Shown here one piece after another: positions 25,350 to 32,084 of a stretch of 32,084 nucleotides of DNA. A program made the position numbers and the translations under genes. The stretch comes from Spirochaetaceae bacterium (lineage in GTDB: Bacteria; Spirochaetota; Spirochaetia; DSM-2461): the NCBI GenBank assembly GCA_027858495.1, contig JAQICO010000098.1:1-32084 (forward strand), read 5' to 3'. The notes beneath the pieces were generated by a model. It was not told the origin of the DNA and ran no database searches. It was given only the letters and a program-made list of their open reading frames with translations. The first letter of the stretch is position 1, and the number at the start of each line of letters is the position of its first letter.

Positions 25350-26778
25350 AGGCCTCTATCTCCTTAAAGAATTTCTTTATTTTGTTATGATCCTTTATCC
25401 CCGGCTCTTTTTCAAGTCCGCTGGAAAGATCCACTATATAGGGGTTATATTCCCTCAATACTTCCAAAATATTATCTGGATTCAATCCGCCGGCCAGCCA
25501 TCAGGGCTGCTCTGCGGCCTGTAAATCATCCCTAGATATCTGCTCTCCCGTGCCGCCGGCCACTCCCGGACGGTAAGCATCCAGCATCACAGGCTGGGGA
25601 CCATAGTCCTTTATCTTCTGCAGATCCTCCGCTGCCTTGGGGCGCAGGGCTTTATAACCGGGATACCCCCGCAGTATGGAAGGTTCTTCCTTTCCGTGAA
25701 ACTGCAGAGCCTGCAAATGCCCCTGGGTTAACAATTTTTGAATATCCTGAGGGACATCCTGTCCGTGTTCCAGTACCACCACGCCCACCCTGGGGATGAT
25801 AGAGCCGTCCTTCCGGGTAAATTTTTCAAGGTCCAGGGAGGCGATAAATTCCAGAGAATCATTCCTGGGAGAAGGAGCCAGGATAATGCCCAGCTGATCG
25901 GCTCCGGCATCAACGGCAGCTGCTACATCTTCCTTTCGGGTGAGACCGCATAGCTTTACCAAGGGCCGTCCGGGCTTTTTTCCGGCCATGATATGTTTCC
26001 ACACAGCATAGTGATCCTGGGTTGGTTCTTCAAAGCATTGGGCTAACTCCTGGGCTAATCCAGCTTTACGAACCACTCCTTCGCCCACTAAAATTCCAGA
26101 AAAGCCTGTGCTTAATACAAATCGGGCTTCTTCGGCGTAGAAAATCCCCGATTCGTAGACCACTTTACAGGGCCATTGGATTTTCTGCATCAGCGCCAGG
26201 GGCATCAGCCGGTCCAGCTTGAAGGTTTTCAAATCCCGGCAGTTGATTCCCACAACCGGGGGATTCAGGGGCGCAACGGACTGTAACTCCTCTTCATTAT
26301 GTATCTCCACCAGGGGAGTCATTCCCAACTCCACTCCCCGGCGGAACATTTCTTCCAGCCTTTGGGGCTCCAGCATGGCGGCAATCAGTAAAAAGGCGTC
26401 GGCGCCGCAACGATAGGCCACTTCAATATCTTCCACATGAAGTAAAAAATCCTTGCGCAACACCGAAACCTCGGGATGGGCCTGCTTCAGAGCAATCAGG
26501 TCTGCCAGGCTGCCGCCGAAGTAATCCTCCTCGGTTAGCACCGAGATATTGCCGGCGCCGCTCTGCTTATAGAGAGCGCCCTGTTTTACCGGGTCCAGCT
26601 GGGCGTTGATCACACCCTTTCTTGGGGATTTGCGCTTCACCTCGCAGATAAGCCCGTTTTTTGCCATAAAGGGAGTAATGGGTACTAGCCGCTCATGGGG
26701 AATTTCCACCCCCAGGCCAAAACCTTCCACATCCAGACGCTGCTGGCGCCGCTGAGCAATTTCTTGCAATATGGTCAT
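25333..26778 (-). CDS. trpCF: TrpC-TrpF fusion, interrupted by an in-frame TGA
   Basis: Indole-3-glycerol-phosphate synthase (about residues 1-255) fused to phosphoribosylanthranilate isomerase (about 275-481). TrpC shows [42 protein letters not shown] and GILVGEGVV. TrpF shows the catalytic cysteine in [22 protein letters not shown], and the catalytic Asp in [14 protein letters not shown]. At 25503-25501 a TGA stops the frame after QAAEQP, yet the same frame continues with [15 protein letters not shown] and [17 protein letters not shown], the phosphate-binding end of TrpF, up to a TAG at 25335-25333. If the stop is real the 425-residue product lacks two barrel strands, and TrpF should be inactive. 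A sequencing error is the simplest alternative. TAG of trpGD directly precedes the ATG. Confidence 0.9.
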
Positions 26779-28374
26779 CTAGGCTTCCTTATTTCTGGCC
26801 TGGAGTTTTTTTACCAGAGCAGCTGTTTTGCCGCCATCCAGAGCCTCAGCAGCCAGTTTTATGCCCTGGGCGTAGTCCTTTGCTTTGCCGGAAACCATCA
26901 AGGCTACACCTGCGTTAAGTACGCAGATATCTCGAAGGGCCTTTTTGCCCTTGCCCTGTAAAAGTTCCCGGGCCTGGTCAGCATTTTCAGCACCTGTACC
27001 ACCCTTCAGATCTTTCATGTTTACAAGATCAAATCCCAAGTCCCGGGGATCCATGGAAAATTCCTTCTCTGTTCCGTCTTCTTCAATGAGGAAACACTGG
27101 GTGGTGGTGGTCAGGGAAATTTCATCCAGACCGTCGTCTCCCCGAAGGGTCATCACCCGTTTCACACCCAGCATCCGGGCGGCCCGGGCCATAATGGGCA
27201 ACATCTTGGGTTCGTAAACACCGATCAATTGATAACTGGCCGAGGCAGGATTCACCAAGGGACCAAGACAATTCATTATAGTTTTAATGCCCAATTCCTG
27301 ACGTACCGGACCGGCATGTCTCATGGCTCCATGGAAAAGCGGAGCAAATAGAAAGCTGAATCCTTCTTGCTCGATAGAATCGGCGGCCTCCTGAGGGCTC
27401 TGCTCAATGGGCAAGCCCAATTCCCGGTAAAATTCCGCACTGCCGCTCCTGGAGCTGACGGCCCGGTTACCATGTTTGGCTATCACTGCTCCGGCCGATG
27501 CTGCAATAAGGGCGGAAAAACTGGATATATTAAAGGTTTCCAATCCGTCTCCGCCGGTGCCGCAGGTATCCAGGGTCTCCCGAGGCACCTTCACGTGCTT
27601 TTTCTTCTTCATCAATACGCCGGCACAGCCCGCCACTTCCTCGGCGGTAATGCCCTTACAGTTCAGCCCCACCAATACTGCGGCGATATAAGCCGGATTC
27701 AAATTCCCTTCGGTGAGCTCATCCATAAATTCTGCGGCCAATTGCTGACTTAGATCCTTACCGGCCAGCACGGTGCTGAGGATTTCCTTCTTACGGAAGG
27801 GCAAACGGTGATATTTCAAAAAATTACGCAGCAGGGCCTTGCCCATGTCGCTTCCGGCAGACTCAGGATGAAACTGAACTCCTTCGATATCGTATTCTTT
27901 ATGACGCAGCCCCATTATTTCTCCGTCGGCCGTGCGGCTGGTAATCTCCAGGCAATCAGGCAGACTGCTTTCCTGAGCTGCAAGGCTATGGTATCGGACA
28001 AATTGAACTCCCTGGGGCAATCCTCTGAATAAGCCCATACCATCATGTTCCACCACTTCCTTTTTACCGTGAACAATCCGTTGAGCGCCGATGATTTTGC
28101 CCCCAAAGGCCGCGGCAATGGCCTGATGGCCCAGGCAAACACCTAGAAGGGGTATTTTTCCGGCGAAATGCTTGATGGCCGCCAGTGAGATTCCCGCTCC
28201 ATCGGGTCTGCCAGGCCCTGGCGAGATAATCAGGGAATCGGGATTTAGAGCATCCAGTTCCTCCAGAGTCACTTTATTATTTCTAAAAACCTTAAGTTCC
28301 TCGCCGGAAAGCTCAGAGACATACTGCACCACGTTATAGGTGAAGGAATCGTAGTTATCTATCATTACAATCAT
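26779..28374 (-). CDS. trpGD: TrpG-TrpD fusion: anthranilate synthase glutaminase / phosphoribosyltransferase
   Basis: A 531-residue fusion. The TrpG part (about 1-190) supplies ammonia to TrpE: MIDNYDSFTYNVVQYV, oxyanion loop SPGPGRPDGAG, nucleophile Cys in LGVCLGHQAIAAAFGG, and His-Glu in GVQFHPESAGS. The TrpD part (about 200-531) adds phosphoribose to anthranilate: DTCGTGGDGLETFNISS for pyrophosphate binding, KHGNRAVSSRSGSAEF, NCLGPLVNPA and LRGDDGLDEIS. The TrpG-TrpD arrangement is known from enterobacteria. GGAGG lies seven bases ahead of the ATG within the end of trpE. Both domains look complete. Confidence 0.95.
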   Translation of the reverse strand: MIVMIDNYDSFTYNVVQYVSELSGEELKVFRNNKVTLEELDALNPDSLIISPGPGRPDGAGISLAAIKHFAGKIPLLGVCLGHQAIAAAFGGKIIGAQRIVHGKKEVVEHDGMGLFRGLPQGVQFVRYHSLAAQESSLPDCLEITSRTADGEIMGLRHKEYDIEGVQFHPESAGSDMGKALLRNFLKYHRLPFRKKEILSTVLAGKDLSQQLAAEFMDELTEGNLNPAYIAAVLVGLNCKGITAEEVAGCAGVLMKKKKHVKVPRETLDTCGTGGDGLETFNISSFSALIAASAGAVIAKHGNRAVSSRSGSAEFYRELGLPIEQSPQEAADSIEQEGFSFLFAPLFHGAMRHAGPVRQELGIKTIMNCLGPLVNPASASYQLIGVYEPKMLPIMARAARMLGVKRVMTLRGDDGLDEISLTTTTQCFLIEEDGTEKEFSMDPRDLGFDLVNMKDLKGGTGAENADQARELLQGKGKKALRDICVLNAGVALMVSGKAKDYAQGIKLAAEALDGGKTAALVKKLQARNKEA

Positions 28375-28376
28375 TG

Positions 28377-29780
28377 TTAGACCTCCAGTCCAATGGCCCC
28401 GGCCAGGGCTCTCATTTTTTCATTGGTTTCTTCCAATTCTCTTTCCGGTTGGGAATCATAGACGATGCCCCCTCCTGCCTGGAAGACGAATTTCCCGTCA
28501 ATTTTCAAGGAACTTCTGATGGTTATGCAGGATTCTGTTTTACCACCGGCATCGATAAATCCCACCAGACCGGCGTAAAAATCCCGGTTGATCTTTTCGA
28601 TTTTTCCGATACGGTTTACCGCTTCAATTTTAGGAGCTCCGGAAACAGTGCCTGCAGGAAAGGTCTTTCGGATCACCTCATCGGCCCCCACACCGGGTTT
28701 CAAGGTTCCTTTCACTTCAGAAACGATGTGCATCACCTTGGAATATCGTTCGATGGTCCTTAGGGCGGTTACTTCCACCGAACCGGCCTGGCAGATTCGG
28801 CCTAAATCGTTTCTTGCCAGGTCAACCAGCATCAGATGTTCTGCCGCTTCTTTTTCATCGGCCAGCAGCTCCTTTTCCATGGCTAGATCCTCGACGCGGT
28901 CTTTACCCCTTCGACGGGTTCCGGCGATGGGCCGTACCGTAGCGGTGGTTCCATCACTCTGAACCTGCAGTTCCGGAGAGGCGCCGAAAAGCTGATATTC
29001 ACCAAAATCCAGATAAAATAGAAAGGGTGAAGGATTGCTGCGCCTAAGGTTGCGGTAGGCCTCCAGGGCGGACATGGTAGATTCCACTTCTAAGCGCCGG
29101 GAAGGAACACATTGCAGAAGATTACCTGCAACGATTTCTTTCTTGATAATCTCAACCGCCTTTTTATATTCCTCTTCCCTCTCTTTGGAAGATATTATTT
29201 TAAATTTATGCTGATGCCGGTTTTCTTTGAGATAGTTAAAATCCAGATCTTCGATGCGTTCTACAGTCTCTTTCATAAGAGCATCCAAATCGCAGGATCT
29301 GTCTTTGTAATTCAGCCCAACCAAATTAATCTCATCACGGTAATGGTCATAGATTAAAAATAAATGTCCAAAGATGAATTGAGCCATGGGAATCAAAGAA
29401 GGTCGTTCTTTGGGGAATTCCATGGCATCACAGAACTGGGAAAACTCGAAGGAGAGGTATCCCACGCCCCCCGAGGGAACGGGAAAGTCCACTTCTTTAT
29501 CCAGCGCTTCATGCTCTTGGGCTAGGGCCACACAGAAATCCAGTATATCTCTGCCCTTACGTTCCAGCTGTTCCCATCCCTTGGGACTGCTGCGTTTGAT
29601 CTCTGGAGTGTCCTCCATATGAATCAACCGAAAGGCCTCTTTAACCAACAATACCGAATATCTTGCCTGACCTTTATCTAGGGAGGTAGACTCCAAAATT
29701 ACCGAAGCCCCCAGTTTTTTAGCCAGTCCAAAGGGAGTAAACCTCTCCCCATCCAGGGTTTTTATCAAATAGGATTTCAT
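28377..29780 (-). CDS. trpE: Anthranilate synthase component I
   Basis: A 467-residue enzyme that, with TrpG, turns chorismate and ammonia into anthranilate. The segment VILESTS followed by RYSVLL matches the tryptophan-binding LLES region, so feedback inhibition is likely. The chorismate-binding core is intact: QCVPSRRLEV, FLFYLDFGEYQLFGASPE, RPIAGTRRRG, HLMLVDLARNDLGRI, TFPAGTVSGAPKIEA and IQAGGGIVYDS-like FQAGGGIVYDSQPE. The start is ATG at 29780 with GGAGG five bases upstream; an in-frame TTG at 29792 overlaps that ribosome site and is unlikely. First gene of the trp operon, under the promoter and palindromes just upstream. Confidence 0.95.
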   Translation of the reverse strand: MKSYLIKTLDGERFTPFGLAKKLGASVILESTSLDKGQARYSVLLVKEAFRLIHMEDTPEIKRSSPKGWEQLERKGRDILDFCVALAQEHEALDKEVDFPVPSGGVGYLSFEFSQFCDAMEFPKERPSLIPMAQFIFGHLFLIYDHYRDEINLVGLNYKDRSCDLDALMKETVERIEDLDFNYLKENRHQHKFKIISSKEREEEYKKAVEIIKKEIVAGNLLQCVPSRRLEVESTMSALEAYRNLRRSNPSPFLFYLDFGEYQLFGASPELQVQSDGTTATVRPIAGTRRRGKDRVEDLAMEKELLADEKEAAEHLMLVDLARNDLGRICQAGSVEVTALRTIERYSKVMHIVSEVKGTLKPGVGADEVIRKTFPAGTVSGAPKIEAVNRIGKIEKINRDFYAGLVGFIDAGGKTESCITIRSSLKIDGKFVFQAGGGIVYDSQPERELEETNEKMRALAGAIGLEV

Positions 29781-29793
29781 CACTTCCTCCAAA

Positions 29794-29813
29794 TGTATCT
29801 ACTCATAGATACA
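29794..29813. promoter_or_regulatory. Palindromic operator at the trp transcription start
   Basis: TGTATCTA-N4-TAGATACA (minus-strand reading), a perfect eight-base inverted repeat, covers about -2 to +18 of the predicted trp transcript, which should begin near 29811. A protein bound here would block initiation. In RNA it could also form a hairpin at the 5' end. Its half-site closely matches that of the palindrome at 29835-29854. Confidence 0.6.
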
Positions 29814-29817
29814 GCAG

Positions 29818-29846
29818 ACTATAACGCGTCCGGTTGTTTCTGTCAA
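29818..29846 (-). promoter_or_regulatory. Near-consensus sigma-70 promoter of the trp operon
   Basis: On the minus strand a perfect TTGACA (29846-29841) is followed after 17 bases by TATAGT (29823-29818), five of six matches. The predicted start near 29811 leaves about 31 bases of leader before trpE, too short for a Trp-rich leader peptide and attenuator. A promoter this strong needs repression, which the two palindromes could provide. Confidence 0.75.
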
Positions 29847-29854
29847 TAGAAACA
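29835..29854. promoter_or_regulatory. Palindromic operator over the trp -35 box
   Basis: TGTTTCTA-N4-CAGAAACA on the minus strand, seven perfect pairs plus one mismatched inner pair, contains the whole -35 hexamer. Together with the palindrome at 29794-29813 it gives a shared form TGTWTCTA-N4-TAGAWACA. Centres are 41 bases apart, about four helical turns, so two dimers would sit on the same face of the DNA. Confidence 0.6.
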
Positions 29855-29932
29855 TTAAAATTGTGAAATTAGTCGTTTTTAAATTTCTTATGACTCTAAG
29901 CCTATCCCAAACCCCAAAAAAATAATTGAGAG

Positions 29933-29961
29933 TTTAGAAACTTTGTATTAGTATGTATAAT
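29933..29961 (+). promoter_or_regulatory. Sigma-70 promoter for the SH3-domain lipoprotein
   Basis: TTTAGA (29933-29938) and a perfect TATAAT (29956-29961) are 17 bases apart. The transcript would start near 29968. The upstream in-frame ATG at 29953 lies at the -10 box and cannot be the translation start from this promoter. Confidence 0.55.
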
Positions 29962-30024
29962 AAATTTGCAAAAACCTTTTCAATAAAAATCTATAGGGAT
30001 TTGCATAATAAAATGAGGAGAAAT

Positions 30025-30954
30025 ATGAAAAAGCTGTTATTACTAATTTTTGTTGGTTCACTGGTATTTTTTAGTTGTTTAGGAAAAGAAGAAGAGGAGC
30101 AGGTAGAAATTCCTGCGGTTGAAGAAGAAAGCATTTCCTGTTTTAGTATTTATCCCGGAGATGGGACCTTGGGAGTTAGAGTCGCAGCTGGACAGGATCA
30201 AGAAAGAGCTTATTATTTAAGTTTCCTAGAAGAAGTAACGTGGACAGGGAATTCGAAAGAAATTGGAAATTACACCTGGTTAGAAATAATCAATGAAGAA
30301 GGTGAAAGAGGCTGGTGCTGGGAAATATACCTGCCTGCCGATGCTCAACCTGCCATTATGACAGACGATATGCTCATCTATGAAAAACCGGAACTTGGTG
30401 CAGTGACAGCCAATACAATAAAAACAAAACAATTTTTAGCCATTACGGGAACAGAGGGCATTTTTTATGAAATTCGTTGGGTAACAGCCTCGGATAAAAA
30501 ATATCATGATGGTTTCATAAAAAAAGATAATATCAGCTCTGGCAATCAAGCCCTGGAAGATCTGCAGGTTATTAATTTGATAGAAAAGGCTCAAACAATC
30601 AACAATGTCGATGTGGCCAAGGAAATCATTAATGATGCATTAACCTTTAGAAATTCAGCCTTTTATCAAGAAGCTCGATTAGTAGCAGACCAGCTAGCGA
30701 ACCCCGTAGTAGAAGAGGCTGTGGCATTGGCCCTGGGTGCCAGCGTAAAAATAACCAGAGACGGTGTGAATATGCGTAGTGCTGCAGATACTGCCTCGGA
30801 AGAAATTACCATGTTAAACAGTGGTACAGAGGGTATAATTTCAGCCATAAGCCCTGAAGCCGAAACCATTGGAAGTTATGGAAGTAATTTCTGGTATAAG
30901 CTAACCCTGGAAGACCAAAGTGAAGGTTGGATTTACGGAGCATTTGTAGAATAA
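30025..30954 (+). CDS. SH3-domain lipoprotein
   Basis: A 309-residue probable lipoprotein. The signal peptide MKKLLLLIFVGSLVFFSC ends in a loose lipobox (FFS-Cys18), of the kind accepted in spirochaetes but off the strict consensus. An acidic linker (KEEEEQVEIPAVEEE) follows. The C-terminal 70 residues form a bacterial SH3-type domain: VKITRDGVNMRSAADTASEE, then a beta-rich stretch and EGWIYGAFVE. Two earlier segments (about 40-95, ending RGWCWEIYLP, and 100-165, ending HDGFIKKDNI) have the same rhythm and are probably SH3-like too. The start is set by GAGGAG four bases before ATG. Probably anchored in an envelope membrane facing the periplasm or outside, binding peptidoglycan or protein; no enzyme motif. 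Confidence 0.82.
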   Translation: MKKLLLLIFVGSLVFFSCLGKEEEEQVEIPAVEEESISCFSIYPGDGTLGVRVAAGQDQERAYYLSFLEEVTWTGNSKEIGNYTWLEIINEEGERGWCWEIYLPADAQPAIMTDDMLIYEKPELGAVTANTIKTKQFLAITGTEGIFYEIRWVTASDKKYHDGFIKKDNISSGNQALEDLQVINLIEKAQTINNVDVAKEIINDALTFRNSAFYQEARLVADQLANPVVEEAVALALGASVKITRDGVNMRSAADTASEEITMLNSGTEGIISAISPEAETIGSYGSNFWYKLTLEDQSEGWIYGAFVE

Positions 30955-30967
30955 CACAAAGCAATGC

Positions 30968-30994
30968 TTGACATAATTTATTTTTTTATATAAG
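30968..30994 (+). promoter_or_regulatory. Probable promoter of the tRNA cluster
   Basis: A perfect TTGACA (30968-30973) is followed by a T-rich spacer and TATAAG (30989-30994), at a 15-base spacing that is shorter than ideal. Transcription would begin just ahead of tRNA-His. No other candidate is seen in the 56-base gap. Confidence 0.4.
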
Positions 30995-31010
30995 TTTTTC
31001 CAGCATGCGA

Positions 31011-31084
31011 GGTGAATGTAGTTCAGCTGGTAGAGCGTCAGATTGTGGTTCTGATTGTCGCGGGTTCAAGTCCCGTCATTCACC
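31011..31084 (+). tRNA. tRNA-His (GTG)
   Basis: Acceptor GTGAATG (31012-31018) pairs with CATTCAC (31077-31083). The extra G at 31011 opposite C at 31084 is the hallmark of tRNA-His. The anticodon loop TTGTGGT carries GTG, and the T loop is GGTTCAAGTCC. CCA is not encoded. Confidence 0.95.
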
Positions 31085-31094
31085 CTGGAAATGT

Positions 31095-31168
<74 letters not shown>

Positions 31169-31176
31169 CATACATT

Positions 31177-31249
31177 GGGCCGTTAGCTCAGATGGTAGAG
31201 CAGCAGACTCTTAATCTGCGGGTCAAAGGTTCGATCCCTTTACGGCTCA
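31177..31249 (+). tRNA. tRNA-Lys (CTT)
   Basis: Acceptor GGGCCGT (31177-31183) pairs with ACGGCTC (31242-31248) with one wobble. The anticodon loop CTCTTAA holds CTT, and the T arm AAAGGTTCGATCCCTTT is complete. Discriminator A; CCA is not encoded. Confidence 0.95.
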
Positions 31250-31271
31250 TAAAAAAAGAAAGATTGTACTT

Positions 31272-31351
31272 GCGAGAGTGGTGGAATTGGTAGACACGCT
31301 GGTCTTAGGAACCAGTGCTCCGGCATAAGGGTTCGAGTCCCTTCTCTCGTA
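31272..31351 (+). tRNA. tRNA-Leu (TAG)
   Basis: Acceptor GCGAGAG (31272-31278) pairs with CTCTCGT (31344-31350). The anticodon stem CTGGT/ACCAG encloses the loop CTTAGGA with TAG. A compact extra arm (TGC...GCA) marks it as class II. At 80 bases it is short for tRNA-Leu. CCA is not encoded. Confidence 0.94.
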
Positions 31352-31358
31352 ATAATAC

Positions 31359-31384
31359 TAGATCGCAGGTAGAGCGATCTACCA
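31359..31384 (+). other. Two mutually exclusive hairpins after tRNA-Leu
   Basis: TAGATCGC (31359-31366) pairs with GCGATCTA (31374-31381), eight perfect pairs. Its loop and 3' arm can instead form GGTAGA (31368-31373) with TCTACC (31378... to 31383), closed by a GCGA tetraloop of the stable GNRA class. AGATCG (31360-31365) can also pair with CGATCT in the terminator stem at 31404-31409. It may be a tRNA-processing structure or a leader element. Confidence 0.4.
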
Positions 31385-31402
31385 TGACAGTATCTATGTA
31401 GG

Positions 31403-31434
31403 ACGATCTGGATATTATCTAGGTCGTTTTTTTT
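31403..31434 (+). terminator. Intrinsic terminator of the tRNA cluster
   Basis: ACGATCTGGAT (31403-31413) pairs with ATCTAGGTCGT (31417-31427), eleven pairs including two wobbles, around a three-base loop, followed by eight T residues (31427-31434). It separates the tRNA transcript from the trigger factor gene. Confidence 0.85.
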
Positions 31435-31467
31435 GTATCAGATATTACTATTAAAGAGGAAATACAG

Positions 31468-32084
31468 GTGAACATCAGTAAAAACGTGGAAAAGCTGGAT
31501 AATTCAGCAGTAAAACTGACTGTAACTGTCCCCGCAGCCGAAGGGGATAAGGCGTATAACAATCTGCTTCAGAAATACGCCAAGGAAGTTCAAATCAAGG
31601 GCTTTCGAAAGGGTAAGGTTCCCCGCAATATTCTAGAACTGAAATTCGGAGATGGGCTTAAACAGGAAACTGCAGGTAATTTGATCGATGAAGCCTTTTA
31701 AGCTGCAGTAGTAGGATTGGACAAGGAAAATCAACCCCTGGGATATGACTATCCCAAGATTGAAGAAGAACCAAACTTTGAATTAGGCAAAGATACGACC
31801 TTTGCAATAAACTACGATGTGTTCCCCCAGTTTGATCTTAGTGATTACAAGGGGATTGAAATTAAAGAGCCCCAGTTTAAAATCGCTAATAAAGATGAAG
31901 AAGAAGAGCTGAAAAATATCCAGGAACAGAATGCCATGGTTATCGACAAAGCCAGTAAAACCGTGGCCGATAAGAACGTGGTAACCATAGATTATTATGA
32001 AGTTGACGATAAAGATCAGGAAATTGAAGGTACCAAGCGGGCAGATTTTGTATTTACCGTAGGAAGCGGAGAAAATTATTATAA
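31468..32084 (+). CDS. tig: Trigger factor, interrupted by an in-frame TAA; continues past the window
   Basis: The ribosome-associated folding chaperone. It starts at GTG 31468 with AGAGGA seven bases upstream. The N-terminal ribosome-binding domain is clear: VEKLDNSAVKLTVTVPA and the ribosome-docking signature GFRKGKVPRNILELKFG. At 31699-31701 a TAA stops the frame after NLIDEAF, 77 residues in. The same frame continues without further stops to the window end, reading AAVVGLDKENQPLGYDYP and then YDVFPQFDLSDYKGIEI, the expected linker and start of the prolyl-isomerase domain. So a single base separates this from an intact gene. It is either a sequencing error, a true nonsense mutation leaving a free ribosome-binding domain, or read-through; the first is simplest. 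Confidence 0.88.

Noticed and set aside
25501-25503. TGA recoded as tryptophan or selenocysteine
   Set aside because: TGA is used as the true stop at pfkA, ppx, the aldolase, ribD and trpA, several in ATGA overlaps. The other interrupted gene has TAA, so one recoding rule cannot explain both, and TrpF has no selenocysteine role.
23108-29622. Many long open frames on the plus strand opposite the trp genes
   Set aside because: They are antisense shadows of GC-richer genes, without ribosome sites or recognisable domains.
29781-29811. Attenuator or Trp-rich leader peptide before trpE
   Set aside because: The predicted leader is about 31 bases and contains no start codon with tryptophan codons or terminator.
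29953-30024. Upstream ATG for the SH3 lipoprotein
   Set aside because: It coincides with the -10 region; GAGGAG and a lipoprotein signal support ATG at 30025.

Overview
The window looks like chromosome of a free-living spirochaete (Spirochaetota). This is an inference from gene content: a 7TM-DISM type chemoreceptor, a lipoprotein with a loose lipobox, MORN- and WG-repeat proteins, a mixed-type phosphofructokinase, and tRNA genes without encoded CCA. I could not run a database search. Coding is dense and both strands are used. Base composition is moderate, with a visibly GC-richer stretch over trpB-trpA.

Layout. 1-168: end of a thioredoxin-like gene, followed by a MITE-like inverted-repeat element (241-390). 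394-5826 (minus): a signalling block with a two-receiver regulator, a PAS/hybrid histidine kinase with two receivers and an HPt domain, and a NifA-like sigma-54 activator whose own upstream region carries a good -24/-12 promoter. 5918-9643: a MORN-repeat protein, two unrecognised proteins and 6-phosphofructokinase. 9766-13437: exopolyphosphatase and polyphosphate kinase. 13589-17363: a chemoreceptor, an overlapping pair of class II aldolase-like genes (one lacking most metal ligands) and a chemoreceptor remnant. 17457-18515: a WG-repeat protein. 18594-22215: FMN riboswitch followed by ribD-ribE-ribBA-ribH, a complete riboflavin branch. 22323-23009: a methyltransferase-like protein. 23068-29780 (minus): a complete tryptophan operon trpE-trpGD-trpCF-trpB-trpA plus a chorismate mutase, under a near-consensus promoter with two matching 20-bp palindromes. 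30025-30954: an SH3-type lipoprotein. 31011-31351: tRNA-His, -Arg, -Lys, -Leu. 31468 to the end: trigger factor, running off the window.

How the parts work together. The trp operon encodes every step from chorismate to tryptophan, with TrpG-TrpD and TrpC-TrpF fusions, and chorismate mutase opens the Phe/Tyr branch from the same precursor. The rib operon makes riboflavin from GTP and ribulose 5-phosphate under FMN control. ppx and ppk turn polyphosphate over. The kinase, the two-receiver protein and the NifA-like activator could form one signalling unit, but only the kinase and regulator are clearly co-transcribed.

Most notable points: in-frame stops in two conserved genes (TGA in trpCF, TAA in tig); paired palindromic operators on the trp promoter spaced about four helical turns; a degenerate aldolase partner; an aldolase gene that appears to start at CTG; a sigma-54 promoter on the NifA-like gene; two genes that look leaderless; and a chain of helices between the FMN aptamer and the ribD start. 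I see no CRISPR array, prophage or transposase gene. The strongest candidates for something undescribed are the trp operator pair and the aldolase/pseudo-aldolase pair.
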